From Oscillospiraceae bacterium (GTDB taxonomy: Bacteria; Bacillota; Clostridia; Oscillospirales; CAG-272): a DNA stretch of 45,265 bases. Each line of letters begins with the position of its first letter. The stretch's first letter is position 1. Below are positions 16,756-25,182 of this stretch, piece by piece. The DNA lies in contig SVTI01000008.1 of assembly GCA_015063855.1 (NCBI GenBank), positions 1 to 45,265 of the forward strand. The letters are read 5' to 3'. A program made the position numbers and the translations under genes. Under the pieces are notes generated by a model, which was not told the origin of the DNA, ran no database searches, and saw only the letters and a program-made list of their open reading frames with translations.

Positions 16756-17961
16756 ATGGAAAAGATTACTCCCGTGCTTTTAGGCGCCGATCTGAACTGC
16801 TATAACGTTGCAAGAGCCTTTCACGAGGAATACGGTGTTATAAGCCATGCATTCGGCAGATATCCCATCGGTGCAACTATGAATTCGAAGATCATTAAGT
16901 TCACTGCGATACCCGATTTTGACACTCCCGACAGGATGGTTGAGGTCCTCAACGCTTTTGCCAAGGAGCATAAGGGCGAGAAGCTGATCGTTATGGGCTG
17001 TACAGATGATTACGTTGCTCTTATTATAACAAACAAGGACAGACTTGACCCCGCTTATATCGCTCCCTATACCACAAAGGAGCTTATAGACGAGATAACC
17101 TTAAAGGAGCATTTTTACGAGTACTGCGAGAAATATAATATTCCTTATCCCAAGACAAAGGTTGTGGGTAAGGGAGATTCTATAGACGATATAGGATTTG
17201 ATTATCCTATTATCGTTAAGCCTTCAAGCTCGGTTCTTTACTGGAAGCATGAATTTGAAGGCATGAAGAAAGTGTACAGAGCAAAAACCAAGGAGGAAGC
17301 TCAGAGGATCATCGATGAGATATATGCTTCGGGCTATCCCGACAAGATAATCCTTCAGGACACCATTCCCGGTAACGATAACTCTATGTATGTTCTTACC
17401 TCCTATTCGGATAAGGATGCTAACGTGCGTATGATGTGTCTGGGACACGTGCTTTTGGAGGAGCATACCCCCAAGGGACTCGGCAATCACTGTGCTATTA
17501 TTACCGAGCGTAATGATGAGCTTATGCAGAAGATGAAAAAGTTCCTTGAGGAGATACATTTTGTAGGCTACTCTAACTTTGATATAAAGTATGACAGCCG
17601 CGACGGCAGCTACCGTGCCTTCGAGATAAACGTAAGACAGGGAAGAAGCAACTATTACGTTACAGCCTCGGGTAACAACATCGCAAGAAACGTTGTTGAG
17701 GACAGAATTGAAAACAAGCCCTTTACCGAAACACATTATAACTCAAATGAGATATATTGGAGATACGTTCCCGATAAGGTGGTATATAACTATATTACCG
17801 AGGAGCAGAAGGCTAAGGTGAAGAGTCTCATCAAGGCTAAGAAGGCCTATTCCTCAATGCGTTATAAGTTCGACCTTAAGGGTAATCTCAAGCGTCTTGC
17901 CTTCGTTACCATTCACGAGCATAACCATATAAAGAAGTTTAAGACATATTATAAGGTTTAA
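16756..17961 (+). CDS. ATP-grasp ligase, possible D-aspartate ligase
   Basis: The 401-residue protein is an ATP-grasp carboxylate-amine ligase. It shows the N-terminal domain (VLLGADLNCYNVARAF), the ATP-binding region (YPIIVKPSSS, IILQDTIPG) and the metal-binding EINVRQGRSNYY. Length and order resemble the D-aspartate ligases of Enterococcus and Lactococcus (Aslfm/AslA), which add D-Asp to the lysine side chain of peptidoglycan precursors. The adjacent Asp/Glu racemase supports this. Gaps to both neighbours are 4-5 bases. Other ATP-grasp functions are not excluded. Confidence 0.72.
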   Translation: MEKITPVLLGADLNCYNVARAFHEEYGVISHAFGRYPIGATMNSKIIKFTAIPDFDTPDRMVEVLNAFAKEHKGEKLIVMGCTDDYVALIITNKDRLDPAYIAPYTTKELIDEITLKEHFYEYCEKYNIPYPKTKVVGKGDSIDDIGFDYPIIVKPSSSVLYWKHEFEGMKKVYRAKTKEEAQRIIDEIYASGYPDKIILQDTIPGNDNSMYVLTSYSDKDANVRMMCLGHVLLEEHTPKGLGNHCAIITERNDELMQKMKKFLEEIHFVGYSNFDIKYDSRDGSYRAFEINVRQGRSNYYVTASGNNIARNVVEDRIENKPFTETHYNSNEIYWRYVPDKVVYNYITEEQKAKVKSLIKAKKAYSSMRYKFDLKGNLKRLAFVTIHEHNHIKKFKTYYKV

Positions 17962-17965
17962 TATA

Positions 17966-18697
17966 ATGACAGAAAACAAGCATATTCTGGGTATACTCGG
18001 AGGCTTGGGCCCTATGTCCAGCGCATATTTCTATGAGATGATAACCGAGCATACCAAGGCACAGTGCGATCAGGACCATATAGATATGGTCATATCAAGT
18101 GCTGCCACAACCCCCGATCGTACAAGCTATATTATGGGAGCATCGAAGGATAATCCCGCTCCCGTTATGATCGATAATGCAAGAAGACTTATTGATTACG
18201 GCTGTGATGTTATTGCTATCCCTTGCAATACAGCCCATTATTTCTACAGCGAATTGCAGGATAATATATCCGTTCCGATAATAAATATAATATATGAGAC
18301 GGTTAAGCTCTGCTCGGATAAGGGCTGCCGGAGGATCGGTATCATGGCAACCGACGGTACAGTTATGACTGAGACCTATCAGAGAATGGCGAATCGGTTT
18401 GGTATCGAATGTATAGTGCCCTGTGAGGCTAATCAAAAGAGGGTCATGGACATTATCTACGGCTCGGTGAAGCAGGGAAGAGCTGTTGATATGAGAGAAT
18501 TTAACAAGGTCTCCGCCGAGCTTCGTAAACTTGGTGCTGATAAGATAATTCTCGGTTGTACCGAGCTTTCGATAATCAAAAAGCAGTACAATCTCGATTC
18601 ATATTATTTAGACGCCCTTGAGGTGTTGGCATGGCGATCTATTCAGTTCTGCGAAAAAACACCTGTAGGCTTTGAGGATTTTGAAGATGAAATATGA
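17966..18697 (+). CDS. Aspartate/glutamate racemase family protein
   Basis: The 243-residue protein is a PLP-independent Asp/Glu racemase. It has GILGGLGPMSSAYFYE, the first catalytic cysteine in IPCNTAHYF and the second in LGCTELSII. Beside the D-aspartate-ligase-like gene, aspartate racemase (RacD) is the most likely activity. The sequence alone does not separate aspartate from glutamate specificity. It overlaps the MurE-type gene by 11 bases. Confidence 0.85.
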   Translation: MTENKHILGILGGLGPMSSAYFYEMITEHTKAQCDQDHIDMVISSAATTPDRTSYIMGASKDNPAPVMIDNARRLIDYGCDVIAIPCNTAHYFYSELQDNISVPIINIIYETVKLCSDKGCRRIGIMATDGTVMTETYQRMANRFGIECIVPCEANQKRVMDIIYGSVKQGRAVDMREFNKVSAELRKLGADKIILGCTELSIIKKQYNLDSYYLDALEVLAWRSIQFCEKTPVGFEDFEDEI

Positions 18698-20105
18698 TCT
18701 TTTTGGAATAAGAGATATAATTTACGATTCGCGAAGAGCAGCGCCTGACACAGCTTTTGTATGTCTTGTGGGTGCGTCTTTTGACGGACACGACTATGCT
18801 AAAATGGCTTATGACAAGGGTTCAAGACTTTTCTTTGCTCAAAGAGAGCTTGATCTGCCCTGTGATGCCAAGGTCATAATTTGTGAGGATACACGAATCA
18901 CTCTTGCCGAGGTGTCGCGTCAGTTTTTCGGATATCCTGACAAGGAGCTTAAGATAATAGGTATTACGGGTACCAAGGGTAAGACTACAACCTCTAATAT
19001 AATAGCTCAGATACTTAATAAATGCGGCAAGAATGCTGCTGTTATCGGTACAAACGGTATTATCATTAACGGTGAGCTTACACCTACCGTCAATACTACT
19101 CCCGAGAGTAACGAGCTGTACCGTACCTTCGATAAGATGGTGAAAGCGGGCTGTGAATACTGTGTCATGGAGGTTTCCTCGCAGGCGGTTAAGCTTAACC
19201 GTATACACGGTATAGAGTTTGAAATAGGTGTATTCACCAATCTCTCGCCCGACCATATAAGCGATATCGAGCATAAGACCTATGAGGAATACCGTGAATG
19301 TAAAAGCGGACTCTTTGCCCGAAGCCGTAACTCTGTAATCAATATAGATGACGATGACTCACCTTATATGCTTGAGGCGGCTATGGATAAGGTCTATACT
19401 ATCTCGTTACATAACGGTGACTTTACTGCAGATAATATAGAAAAGTATTCTACTGACTCGGTTTTGGGTATGTCCTTTGACTGTAAATATGATGAGGTAA
19501 GGACCAAGCTTAAGGTGTCTACACCAGGTATATACAGTGTTTATAACGGAATGACAGCCTTTGCGGTGTGTAGAATACTCGGTATCAGTGCGGTAGACGT
19601 TGCTAAAAATCTGCCCTTCTGCCGTGTTAACGGCCGTTTTGAGATAATCGATGCTCTCCCTTATGCTACCTTTATCATCGACTACGCGCATAACGGAGTC
19701 AGTCTTGAAAGCGTGCTTAAGACTTTAAAGGAATATGATCCAAAGAGACTTATCGTGCTCTTCGGCTCGGTTGGTGAGCGAACACAGCTGAGAAGAAGAG
19801 AATTGGCAGAGGCGGCGGCTGAATATGCCGATCTTGCCGTTGTAACAAGCGATAATCCCGGTTGCGAGGATCCCGATGCCATAATTGATGAGATAATTGA
19901 GCATATAAGTGACCTGCCTTACGTCAGATTTGCAGACAGAACCGAAGCTATCGGATACGTTGTTGAAAATGCTGAGCAGGGTGACGTTATTCTCCTCGCA
20001 GGTAAGGGACACGAGACCTATCAGCTTATAGGCAAAGAAAAGGTACCCTTCTGTGAGAGAGATATACTTCTCGATTCTTCGAGGGTACTGACCACAAAGA
20101 AGTAA
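18687..20105 (+). CDS. MurE-type UDP-MurNAc-tripeptide synthetase
   Basis: The 472-residue Mur ligase adds an amino acid to UDP-MurNAc-dipeptide. It has the short N-terminal uridine-binding domain (IYDSRRAAPDTAFVCL), the P-loop GITGTKGKTTT (about residue 93-103), the likely carbamylated lysine in YRECKSGLF and the C-terminal DNPGCEDP (D389-G392). Meso-DAP-adding MurE enzymes usually have DNPR here, so the added residue is probably not DAP; lysine is the leading alternative. The ATG at 18687 has GAGG 9 bases upstream and lies within the racemase gene. Whether it is the only MurE in the genome cannot be seen. Confidence 0.85.
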   Translation: MKYDLFGIRDIIYDSRRAAPDTAFVCLVGASFDGHDYAKMAYDKGSRLFFAQRELDLPCDAKVIICEDTRITLAEVSRQFFGYPDKELKIIGITGTKGKTTTSNIIAQILNKCGKNAAVIGTNGIIINGELTPTVNTTPESNELYRTFDKMVKAGCEYCVMEVSSQAVKLNRIHGIEFEIGVFTNLSPDHISDIEHKTYEEYRECKSGLFARSRNSVINIDDDDSPYMLEAAMDKVYTISLHNGDFTADNIEKYSTDSVLGMSFDCKYDEVRTKLKVSTPGIYSVYNGMTAFAVCRILGISAVDVAKNLPFCRVNGRFEIIDALPYATFIIDYAHNGVSLESVLKTLKEYDPKRLIVLFGSVGERTQLRRRELAEAAAEYADLAVVTSDNPGCEDPDAIIDEIIEHISDLPYVRFADRTEAIGYVVENAEQGDVILLAGKGHETYQLIGKEKVPFCERDILLDSSRVLTTKK

Positions 20106-20125
20106 TAAAATAAAGGAGATATATA

Positions 20126-20686
20126 ATGGCAAAGATATGCACTAATTGCGGTAAGGAAAACCGCGATAATATGACCTTTTGTGCTGATTGCGGCACTAAG
20201 CTTCCTGCCGCCGCACCCGTAGGTGTAAACGAATTTGAAGCAGATCCTACTATGAGAGCTACTCCCATTCAGATGAAGACCGCACCTGCACCCGCACCTG
20301 CACCCGTAAAGGAAAAGACAAAGGTAAAGAAGGAAAAGACTGAAGACAGCTCTGATTCCAAGGCTCCCTCCACGGGAATCTTCCTCATGTATAAGATAAT
20401 TTTCGCTGTCCCGATAATCGGCTGGGTAGCCGCACTTATTATGGCATTCACAGCTCCCGATAAGGCTATCAAGTCCTATGCACGCGCAACTCTTATATGG
20501 GTACTCGTATGGCTTGTGGTTGCGATCATCATTTACAACGTGGTTATCGGTATGGTTAATAACTACATAAGTTCTCTGTCCGAAACTCTGAATACTACCG
20601 TTGAAGGTAACGTAAGTAAGGCTCAGTACTTATTCGAGATGTTCAGTAAGATCCTCGGCGGCAGCTACAGCATAACTTTAGGCTAA
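20126..20686 (+). CDS. Zinc-ribbon membrane protein
   Basis: The 186-residue protein begins with a zinc ribbon (CTNCGKENRDNMTFCADCG) followed by a Pro/Ala/Lys-rich linker. The segment IIFAVPIIGWVAALIMAF is one membrane helix and LIWVLVWLVVAIIIYNVVIG a second. I do not recognise a specific family. Zinc ribbons joined to membrane segments are common in Clostridia and are usually of unknown role. AAGGAG lies about 7-8 bases before the ATG. It is the last gene of the operon, and a conserved structured element and a terminator follow it. Confidence 0.8.
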   Translation: MAKICTNCGKENRDNMTFCADCGTKLPAAAPVGVNEFEADPTMRATPIQMKTAPAPAPAPVKEKTKVKKEKTEDSSDSKAPSTGIFLMYKIIFAVPIIGWVAALIMAFTAPDKAIKSYARATLIWVLVWLVVAIIIYNVVIGMVNNYISSLSETLNTTVEGNVSKAQYLFEMFSKILGGSYSITLG

Positions 20687-20699
20687 ATCAATACATTAA

Positions 20700-20779
20700 A
20701 AAGCGGGCGCCGGCCCGCACCGAATCCCGCTCCCTTTCTTGGTGCAAACAACTCACACGAAATGAAGCAATTTCCTATA
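20700..20779 (+). ncRNA. Conserved structured 3' element, copy A
   Basis: Starting 14 bases after the zinc-ribbon gene there is GCGGGC-GCCG-GCCCGC (20703-20718), then GCACC (20717-20721) able to pair with GGTGC (20741-20745), the sequence AACAACTCACAC, and the hairpin GAAAT-GAAGCA-ATTTC (20759-20774). A second copy at 38300-38381 has the same order and spacing. The first hairpin differs between the copies by compensatory pair changes and keeps the same GCCG loop. It could be a 3' UTR element, a small RNA or a transcribed dispersed repeat; the family is not known to me. Confidence 0.6.
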
Positions 20780-20784
20780 AATTT

Positions 20785-20821
20785 AAAAAGTGCCTGTATC
20801 CACCGGATACAGGCACTTTTG
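20785..20821. terminator. Bidirectional terminator
   Basis: GTGCCTGTATCC-ACC-GGATACAGGCAC (20790-20816) is a perfect 12-base-pair hairpin with an A-run before it and a T-run after it. It can end both the plus-strand operon and the convergent membrane gene, which stops at 20826. Confidence 0.95.
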
Positions 20822-20825
20822 TTTG

Positions 20826-21284
20826 TTATATTTCATTGAACTGTGATTCGTAGACCTCTTTCTTTTCTGCCCTGCGCTTTAAGATATGCCTTACAATAAG
20901 GATAGGTGTTGCGATAATTGCATATATTACCGATGTTACGATTATTATAGTGATTATGGTCGAGGGTGAGAGAGGTGAAGCATCGTTGTTACCTCTTATC
21001 CTTGCCGCAATCATCAGTATTGCAAGGAAGGGAATAACGTAGCAGGAATAATTGATAATTATCTTCAATGCCATGGAAAGACCTGTTTTGAATATCTTGG
21101 CGGAGGCGAAGATGATTATCGAGTAAATAAAGCCCATGAGAAGTACTAAGGGATGTACCGTTACAACGTCGATGAGGTTGTTTATGAGCATTGCGATGCC
21201 GTACATGGCAAATACGTAAAGTGTGAATAAAAAGCTTGCGGGTAAAACGATCTCTTTATAAAAATATTTAAAAAATTTCTTCAT
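20826..21284 (-). CDS. Integral membrane protein of unknown function
   Basis: The 152-residue protein has about four membrane segments (for example IVLPASFLFTLYVFAMYGIA and TIITIIIVTSVIYAIIATPI) and a basic end (RHILKRRAEKKEV). No family is recognised. AAAAGGA lies about 7 bases before the ATG. It is the only minus-strand gene to the right of 8131 and is convergent to the large operon before it. Confidence 0.75.
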   Translation of the reverse strand: MKKFFKYFYKEIVLPASFLFTLYVFAMYGIAMLINNLIDVVTVHPLVLLMGFIYSIIIFASAKIFKTGLSMALKIIINYSCYVIPFLAILMIAARIRGNNDASPLSPSTIITIIIVTSVIYAIIATPILIVRHILKRRAEKKEVYESQFNEI

Positions 21285-21403
21285 AATATATCCTTTTCGA
21301 TTAAAATTATATGTTTATTATAACATAAATCACGTAAATAGTATTAAGTTTTTTTTAATTTTAAATAAATATACATTTTAAGCATAATATAATGTATAAA
21401 ATA
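21285..21403. other. AT-rich divergent region before nusB
   Basis: Very AT-rich sequence between the minus-strand membrane gene and nusB. It should hold the promoter of the membrane gene, but several TATAAT-like boxes make a confident choice impossible. No hairpin of note is seen. Confidence 0.5.
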
Positions 21404-21432
21404 TTGACATTTATACATTTTTATTATACAAT
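21404..21432 (+). promoter_or_regulatory. Sigma-A promoter of the nusB-dnaE operon
   Basis: TTGACA (21404-21409), a 17-base spacer and TACAAT (21427-21432). The nusB start follows about 39 bases after the predicted transcription start. Confidence 0.8.
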
Positions 21433-21477
21433 ATTTATAATTATAACTATGCCCTGAACGGGGTCGTGAGGTTTGAA

Positions 21478-21891
21478 ATGGACAGAAGAACACTTAGAGA
21501 AACCGCATTTAAAATGCTGTTTGAGTATGAATTTAAGAAAGACGAAAATATCGACACCTTCTATACCGAGGCACTTGATATCCTTGAGATAGAGGACAAT
21601 GAATATTTACACACTGCGTTCTACGGTGTTATAGAGAAAAAGGAGGAGCTTGATTCTGATATCGGAGCAACTGCCAAGGGTTGGAAGCTCTCCAGAATCT
21701 CCAAGGTTTCTCTTAACGTTATGCGTCTTTGTGTCTATGAGATGACTGCTATGGAGGATGTACCCTTTGCTGTATCTCTGAACGAGGCAGTAGAGCTGAC
21801 AAAGAAATATGACGATGACAAGGCTCCCAAATTTGTAAACGGTGTTCTTAATACCGTGGCAAAGAACAAGGGCCTCAAGGAAGATAAATGA
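21478..21891 (+). CDS. nusB: Transcription antitermination factor NusB
   Basis: NusB acts with NusE (S10) in antitermination of rRNA operons. The 137-residue protein shows RRTLRETAFKMLFEYEF at the N terminus and VPFAVSLNEAVELTKKY and FVNGVLNTV near the C terminus. I chose ATG 21478, with GAGG 6 bases upstream, over the in-frame GTG at 21466. The stop overlaps the next ATG (ATGA). It is the first gene of a 14-gene operon. Confidence 0.95.
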   Translation: MDRRTLRETAFKMLFEYEFKKDENIDTFYTEALDILEIEDNEYLHTAFYGVIEKKEELDSDIGATAKGWKLSRISKVSLNVMRLCVYEMTAMEDVPFAVSLNEAVELTKKYDDDKAPKFVNGVLNTVAKNKGLKEDK

Positions 21892-22817
21892 AATACTATT
21901 TAGGTGTAGATACCAGTAATTATACCACATCTCTTGCATTATGCGATGAAGAGGGAAGGATAATTAAGAATTGCAAAAAGCTTTTACCTGTAAAGCAGGG
22001 AGAAAAGGGCTTAAGACAGTCTGATGCCGTGTTTGCTCATACCGTGAATTTGCCGATTGTGGCAAAGGAACTTGGTACGGCTGATATTACAGCAGTTGGC
22101 TACAGTGCATATCCCCGTGACATTGAGGGCTCATATATGCCGTGCTTCTTATGTGGTAAGGCTTATGCCGAGTCGCTTGCAGCACTTCTTGATATACCCG
22201 TTTACGGTTTTTCACATCAGAGGGGGCATATTCGTGCCGCACTCTATTCCGCAGGAGCTGAGGAGCTTCTAGGTAAGGAATATTTAGCCTTTCACGTTTC
22301 GGGAGGTACTACGGAGATACTTCATGTAAAGGATGGAGCCATCGAGCTTATCGGAGGAAGCCGTGATCTTACCGCAGGGCAGGCGATAGACAGAGTTGGC
22401 GTTATGCTCGGATTTTCGTTCCCCTGTGGAGCAGAGCTTGAAAATGAATGTAAACGTGTTACTTCTCCCATAAAGCCCAAAATTTCGGTCAAGGGTTTAG
22501 AGTGTCATTTTTCAGGACTTGAAAATCTTGCAAAAAAACTTTGGGTAGAAGGCGGTGCAAACGGTACAAGGAAGAAGGTCGCGGCATATACAATAGAATT
22601 TGTGCTTATGACCCTTGACAAAATGACCGAAAATCTGACTGCACTTTATCCCGGACTTCCGATTGTATATTCGGGTGGAGTTATGAGTAACAAAAAGATA
22701 AAGAAGCATTTTACCGATAAGTACAATGCGTATTTTGCCGCACCCGAGTTTTCCTCAGACAATGCGGCGGGAACTGCACTTCTTTGCCTCGATAAGTATA
22801 AAAGGGACGTATTATGA
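21888..22817 (+). CDS. TsaD/Kae1-like (peptidase M22) paralogue
   Basis: The 309-residue protein belongs to the ASKHA superfamily branch of TsaD (tRNA threonylcarbamoyl transferase). It has GVDTSNYTTSLAL at the start, a metal-binding HxxxH motif (SHQRGH), and VSGGTTEIL and YSGGVMSNKKI phosphate and adenosine motifs. It is shorter than true TsaD (about 340) and differs in its opening motif, so it is likely the clostridial paralogue usually found in this operon. Its substrate is not known. It is joined by ATGA overlaps on both sides. Confidence 0.82.
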   Translation: MKYYLGVDTSNYTTSLALCDEEGRIIKNCKKLLPVKQGEKGLRQSDAVFAHTVNLPIVAKELGTADITAVGYSAYPRDIEGSYMPCFLCGKAYAESLAALLDIPVYGFSHQRGHIRAALYSAGAEELLGKEYLAFHVSGGTTEILHVKDGAIELIGGSRDLTAGQAIDRVGVMLGFSFPCGAELENECKRVTSPIKPKISVKGLECHFSGLENLAKKLWVEGGANGTRKKVAAYTIEFVLMTLDKMTENLTALYPGLPIVYSGGVMSNKKIKKHFTDKYNAYFAAPEFSSDNAAGTALLCLDKYKRDVL

Positions 22818-24106
22818 CCTTTTCTGATGAAACTGTTTTAAGTGTCAAGGCACTTAATGACCTTGCAAAAAGATTAATTGACAATTCAAGTTATCTTTCC
22901 TCGGTGAATATCAAGGGTGAGATATCAAACTTCACTAACCATTATAAATCGGGACACCTTTATTTTTCTGTCAAGGATGATCAGGCACAGCTTCGCTGTG
23001 TAATGTTCTCCTCAGCAGCATCAAAGCTGACCTTTGTCCCTGAGAACGGCATGAAGGTCATTCTTCACGGCAGAGCATCTCTCTTTGTCCGTGACGGTCA
23101 GTTCATTTTCTATGTTGACAAGATGAGCGTTGACGGTATAGGTGATCTTTACCTTCAGTTTGAGGAGCTTAAAAAGAAGCTCACAAGCGAAGGACTGTTT
23201 GCAAGAGAACATAAAAAGCCTTTGCCCCGATATCCTAAGCGAATAGGTGTTATTACCTCCGATACGGGAGCAGCTGTCCAGGATATAAAGAACGTAATAT
23301 TCCGTCGCTATCCCTTGGCTGAGATCCTGCTCTATCCCAGTCTTGTTCAGGGAAGCGGAGCAGAAGGTGATCTCTGCAGAGCGATAAGCAGATTTACCGA
23401 CAGGTGTGACGTTGACGTTATTATCATCGGCAGAGGCGGCGGTTCTATCGAGGATCTCTGGGCATTTAATTCCGAAAAGCTGGCAAGACTTATATATGCC
23501 TGTCCGATACCCGTAATTTCGGCGGTAGGTCACGAGACAGATTTTACTATCTGTGATTTTGTTTCGGATCTGCGAGCGCCAACACCTTCTGCGGCGGCAG
23601 AGTTAGCCGTGCCCGACAGAAACGATCTTAAAAGACAGCTCAACAACGTTATAATCAAGATGCAGAATACTCTGCATAACAGAATAAATTTAAAAAGAAG
23701 CCGGGTTGAACGGCTCTCCGAATGCAGGTTCTTTAAATCACCTACTGCGATGATCGATGAAAAGAGACTTCATACTGACAGACTCTCTGAGCTTTTGGCA
23801 CTTCGTATGCAGCGTAAGGTAGAAGCCGCAAGAACGAGAACCGAATATGTTTATTCAAATATGACCTCGGCTATCCGTTCAAAGACAGAATCGGACAGAA
23901 GAAAATATATCTATCTTACCTCCAAGCTTGAGGCGCTCAATCCCATGTCTGTTATATCAAGGGGTTACAGCGCGGTCTTTGACGGTGATAATAAGCTTAT
24001 AAAGAGTATAGACTCGGTTGAGGTGGGTAAGGAATTTTCGGTACGCTTAGCAGACGGTACCGTAAGTGCCGAGGCGAAGTCTGTAAGGAGAAATGATGAT
24101 GAGTGA
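22814..24106 (+). CDS. xseA: Exodeoxyribonuclease VII large subunit
   Basis: XseA is the catalytic subunit of exonuclease VII, which degrades single-stranded DNA. The 430-residue protein has the N-terminal OB fold (VNIKGEISNFTNHYKSGHLY), the nuclease region (GVITSDTGAAVQDI, RGGGSIEDLWAFN, VGHETDFTICDFVSDLRAPT) and a long coiled-coil part. It overlaps its small subunit gene by a few bases, as usual. Confidence 0.97.
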   Translation: MTFSDETVLSVKALNDLAKRLIDNSSYLSSVNIKGEISNFTNHYKSGHLYFSVKDDQAQLRCVMFSSAASKLTFVPENGMKVILHGRASLFVRDGQFIFYVDKMSVDGIGDLYLQFEELKKKLTSEGLFAREHKKPLPRYPKRIGVITSDTGAAVQDIKNVIFRRYPLAEILLYPSLVQGSGAEGDLCRAISRFTDRCDVDVIIIGRGGGSIEDLWAFNSEKLARLIYACPIPVISAVGHETDFTICDFVSDLRAPTPSAAAELAVPDRNDLKRQLNNVIIKMQNTLHNRINLKRSRVERLSECRFFKSPTAMIDEKRLHTDRLSELLALRMQRKVEAARTRTEYVYSNMTSAIRSKTESDRRKYIYLTSKLEALNPMSVISRGYSAVFDGDNKLIKSIDSVEVGKEFSVRLADGTVSAEAKSVRRNDDE

Positions 24107-24302
24107 GAATAAAAATAGCTTTGAGACAAATCTCAAAAGGCTTGAAGAAATAGTACGTATGCTCGAAAGCTCTGATGCGGAGCTTGATAAATCCCTTGCT
24201 CTCTTTGAGGAGGGTACAGCCCTTGTTAGAGAGTGTACCAAGGAGCTTGACGAGGCTGAAAAGAAGATAACCGTGCTTACCAAGGAGAAGGAAAATGACT
24301 GA
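24099..24302 (+). CDS. xseB: Exodeoxyribonuclease VII small subunit
   Basis: Small helical subunit that binds the XseA coiled coil. The product has the typical pattern FETNLKRLEEIVRMLES and LDKSLALFEEG. Three ATGs in a row (24093, 24096, 24099) follow AAGGAG; the third has the best spacing (8 bases), giving 67 residues. It overlaps xseA by 8 bases and ispA by 8 bases. Confidence 0.95.
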   Translation: MSENKNSFETNLKRLEEIVRMLESSDAELDKSLALFEEGTALVRECTKELDEAEKKITVLTKEKEND

Positions 24303-25182
24303 TATCAAGGCAAGAATTACAGAAGATGCAAAGTTGATGGAGAGTGTTCTTGAGAGCTATCTCTCTATGACCGATGATAAATATCCCGTGCTTTTTGAGG
24401 CAATGCGCTACGGTGTGCTTGACGGCGGTAAGCGTGTACGCCCCTTCCTTGCTCTCGAATTCTGCCGAATGGCAGGCGGTGATGATAAGGCGGTATTACC
24501 CTTTGCGGCAGCTATAGAGTGTATTCACTCCTACTCTCTCGTTCATGACGATCTGCCCTGTATGGATAACGATATGCTTCGCCGCGGTAAGCCTACCAAT
24601 CACGTGAAATTCGGTGAGGCGAATGCTCTTCTCTGCGGAGATGCTCTTCTTACATATGCATTTGAGATAGCAAGCAACAACGAATACGTTGACAGCAAGG
24701 GTGTTGTTGAAGCCGTAAAGCTTCTTTCCAACATGTCGGGTGTTTTCGGTATGGTTGGAGGTCAGCAGATCGACCTTTTAAGTGAAAATAAGAGTATCGA
24801 TATGGATACACTTAAGTATCTTCATTCCAAGAAGACGGGATGCCTTATCAGATGTGCGTCGCTTCTCGGATGTATTGCCGCAGGTGATAAATGCACCAAT
24901 GAGCTTTATGAGGCGGCGGATAAGTATGCAAGCGGTATAGGGCTTACCTTCCAGATAATTGACGATATTCTTGATGTAACAGGCGATGAGGCTGTATTCG
25001 GTAAGCCCATCGGTTCGGATGCGGAGCAGAATAAGACCACCTTTATGACCTTTATGTCTGTTGAGGATGCCTTTGAGGAGGCAAAGAAGCTTACCGAGGA
25101 GGCGAAGGCTGCTATATCCAAGTACGAAGGAAGTGAGATTCTCTGCGACTTTGCAGACTATCTTCTTTACAGAAATAAATGA
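24295..25182 (+). CDS. ispA: Farnesyl/geranyl diphosphate synthase
   Basis: Short-chain polyprenyl synthase that condenses isopentenyl diphosphate with allylic diphosphates and feeds undecaprenyl and quinone pathways. The 295-residue protein has GGKRVRPFL, the first Asp-rich motif DDLPCMDND, GGQQIDL, and the second motif DDILD. The dxs gene, often next in this operon, is absent. Confidence 0.95.
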   Translation: MTDIKARITEDAKLMESVLESYLSMTDDKYPVLFEAMRYGVLDGGKRVRPFLALEFCRMAGGDDKAVLPFAAAIECIHSYSLVHDDLPCMDNDMLRRGKPTNHVKFGEANALLCGDALLTYAFEIASNNEYVDSKGVVEAVKLLSNMSGVFGMVGGQQIDLLSENKSIDMDTLKYLHSKKTGCLIRCASLLGCIAAGDKCTNELYEAADKYASGIGLTFQIIDDILDVTGDEAVFGKPIGSDAEQNKTTFMTFMSVEDAFEEAKKLTEEAKAAISKYEGSEILCDFADYLLYRNK

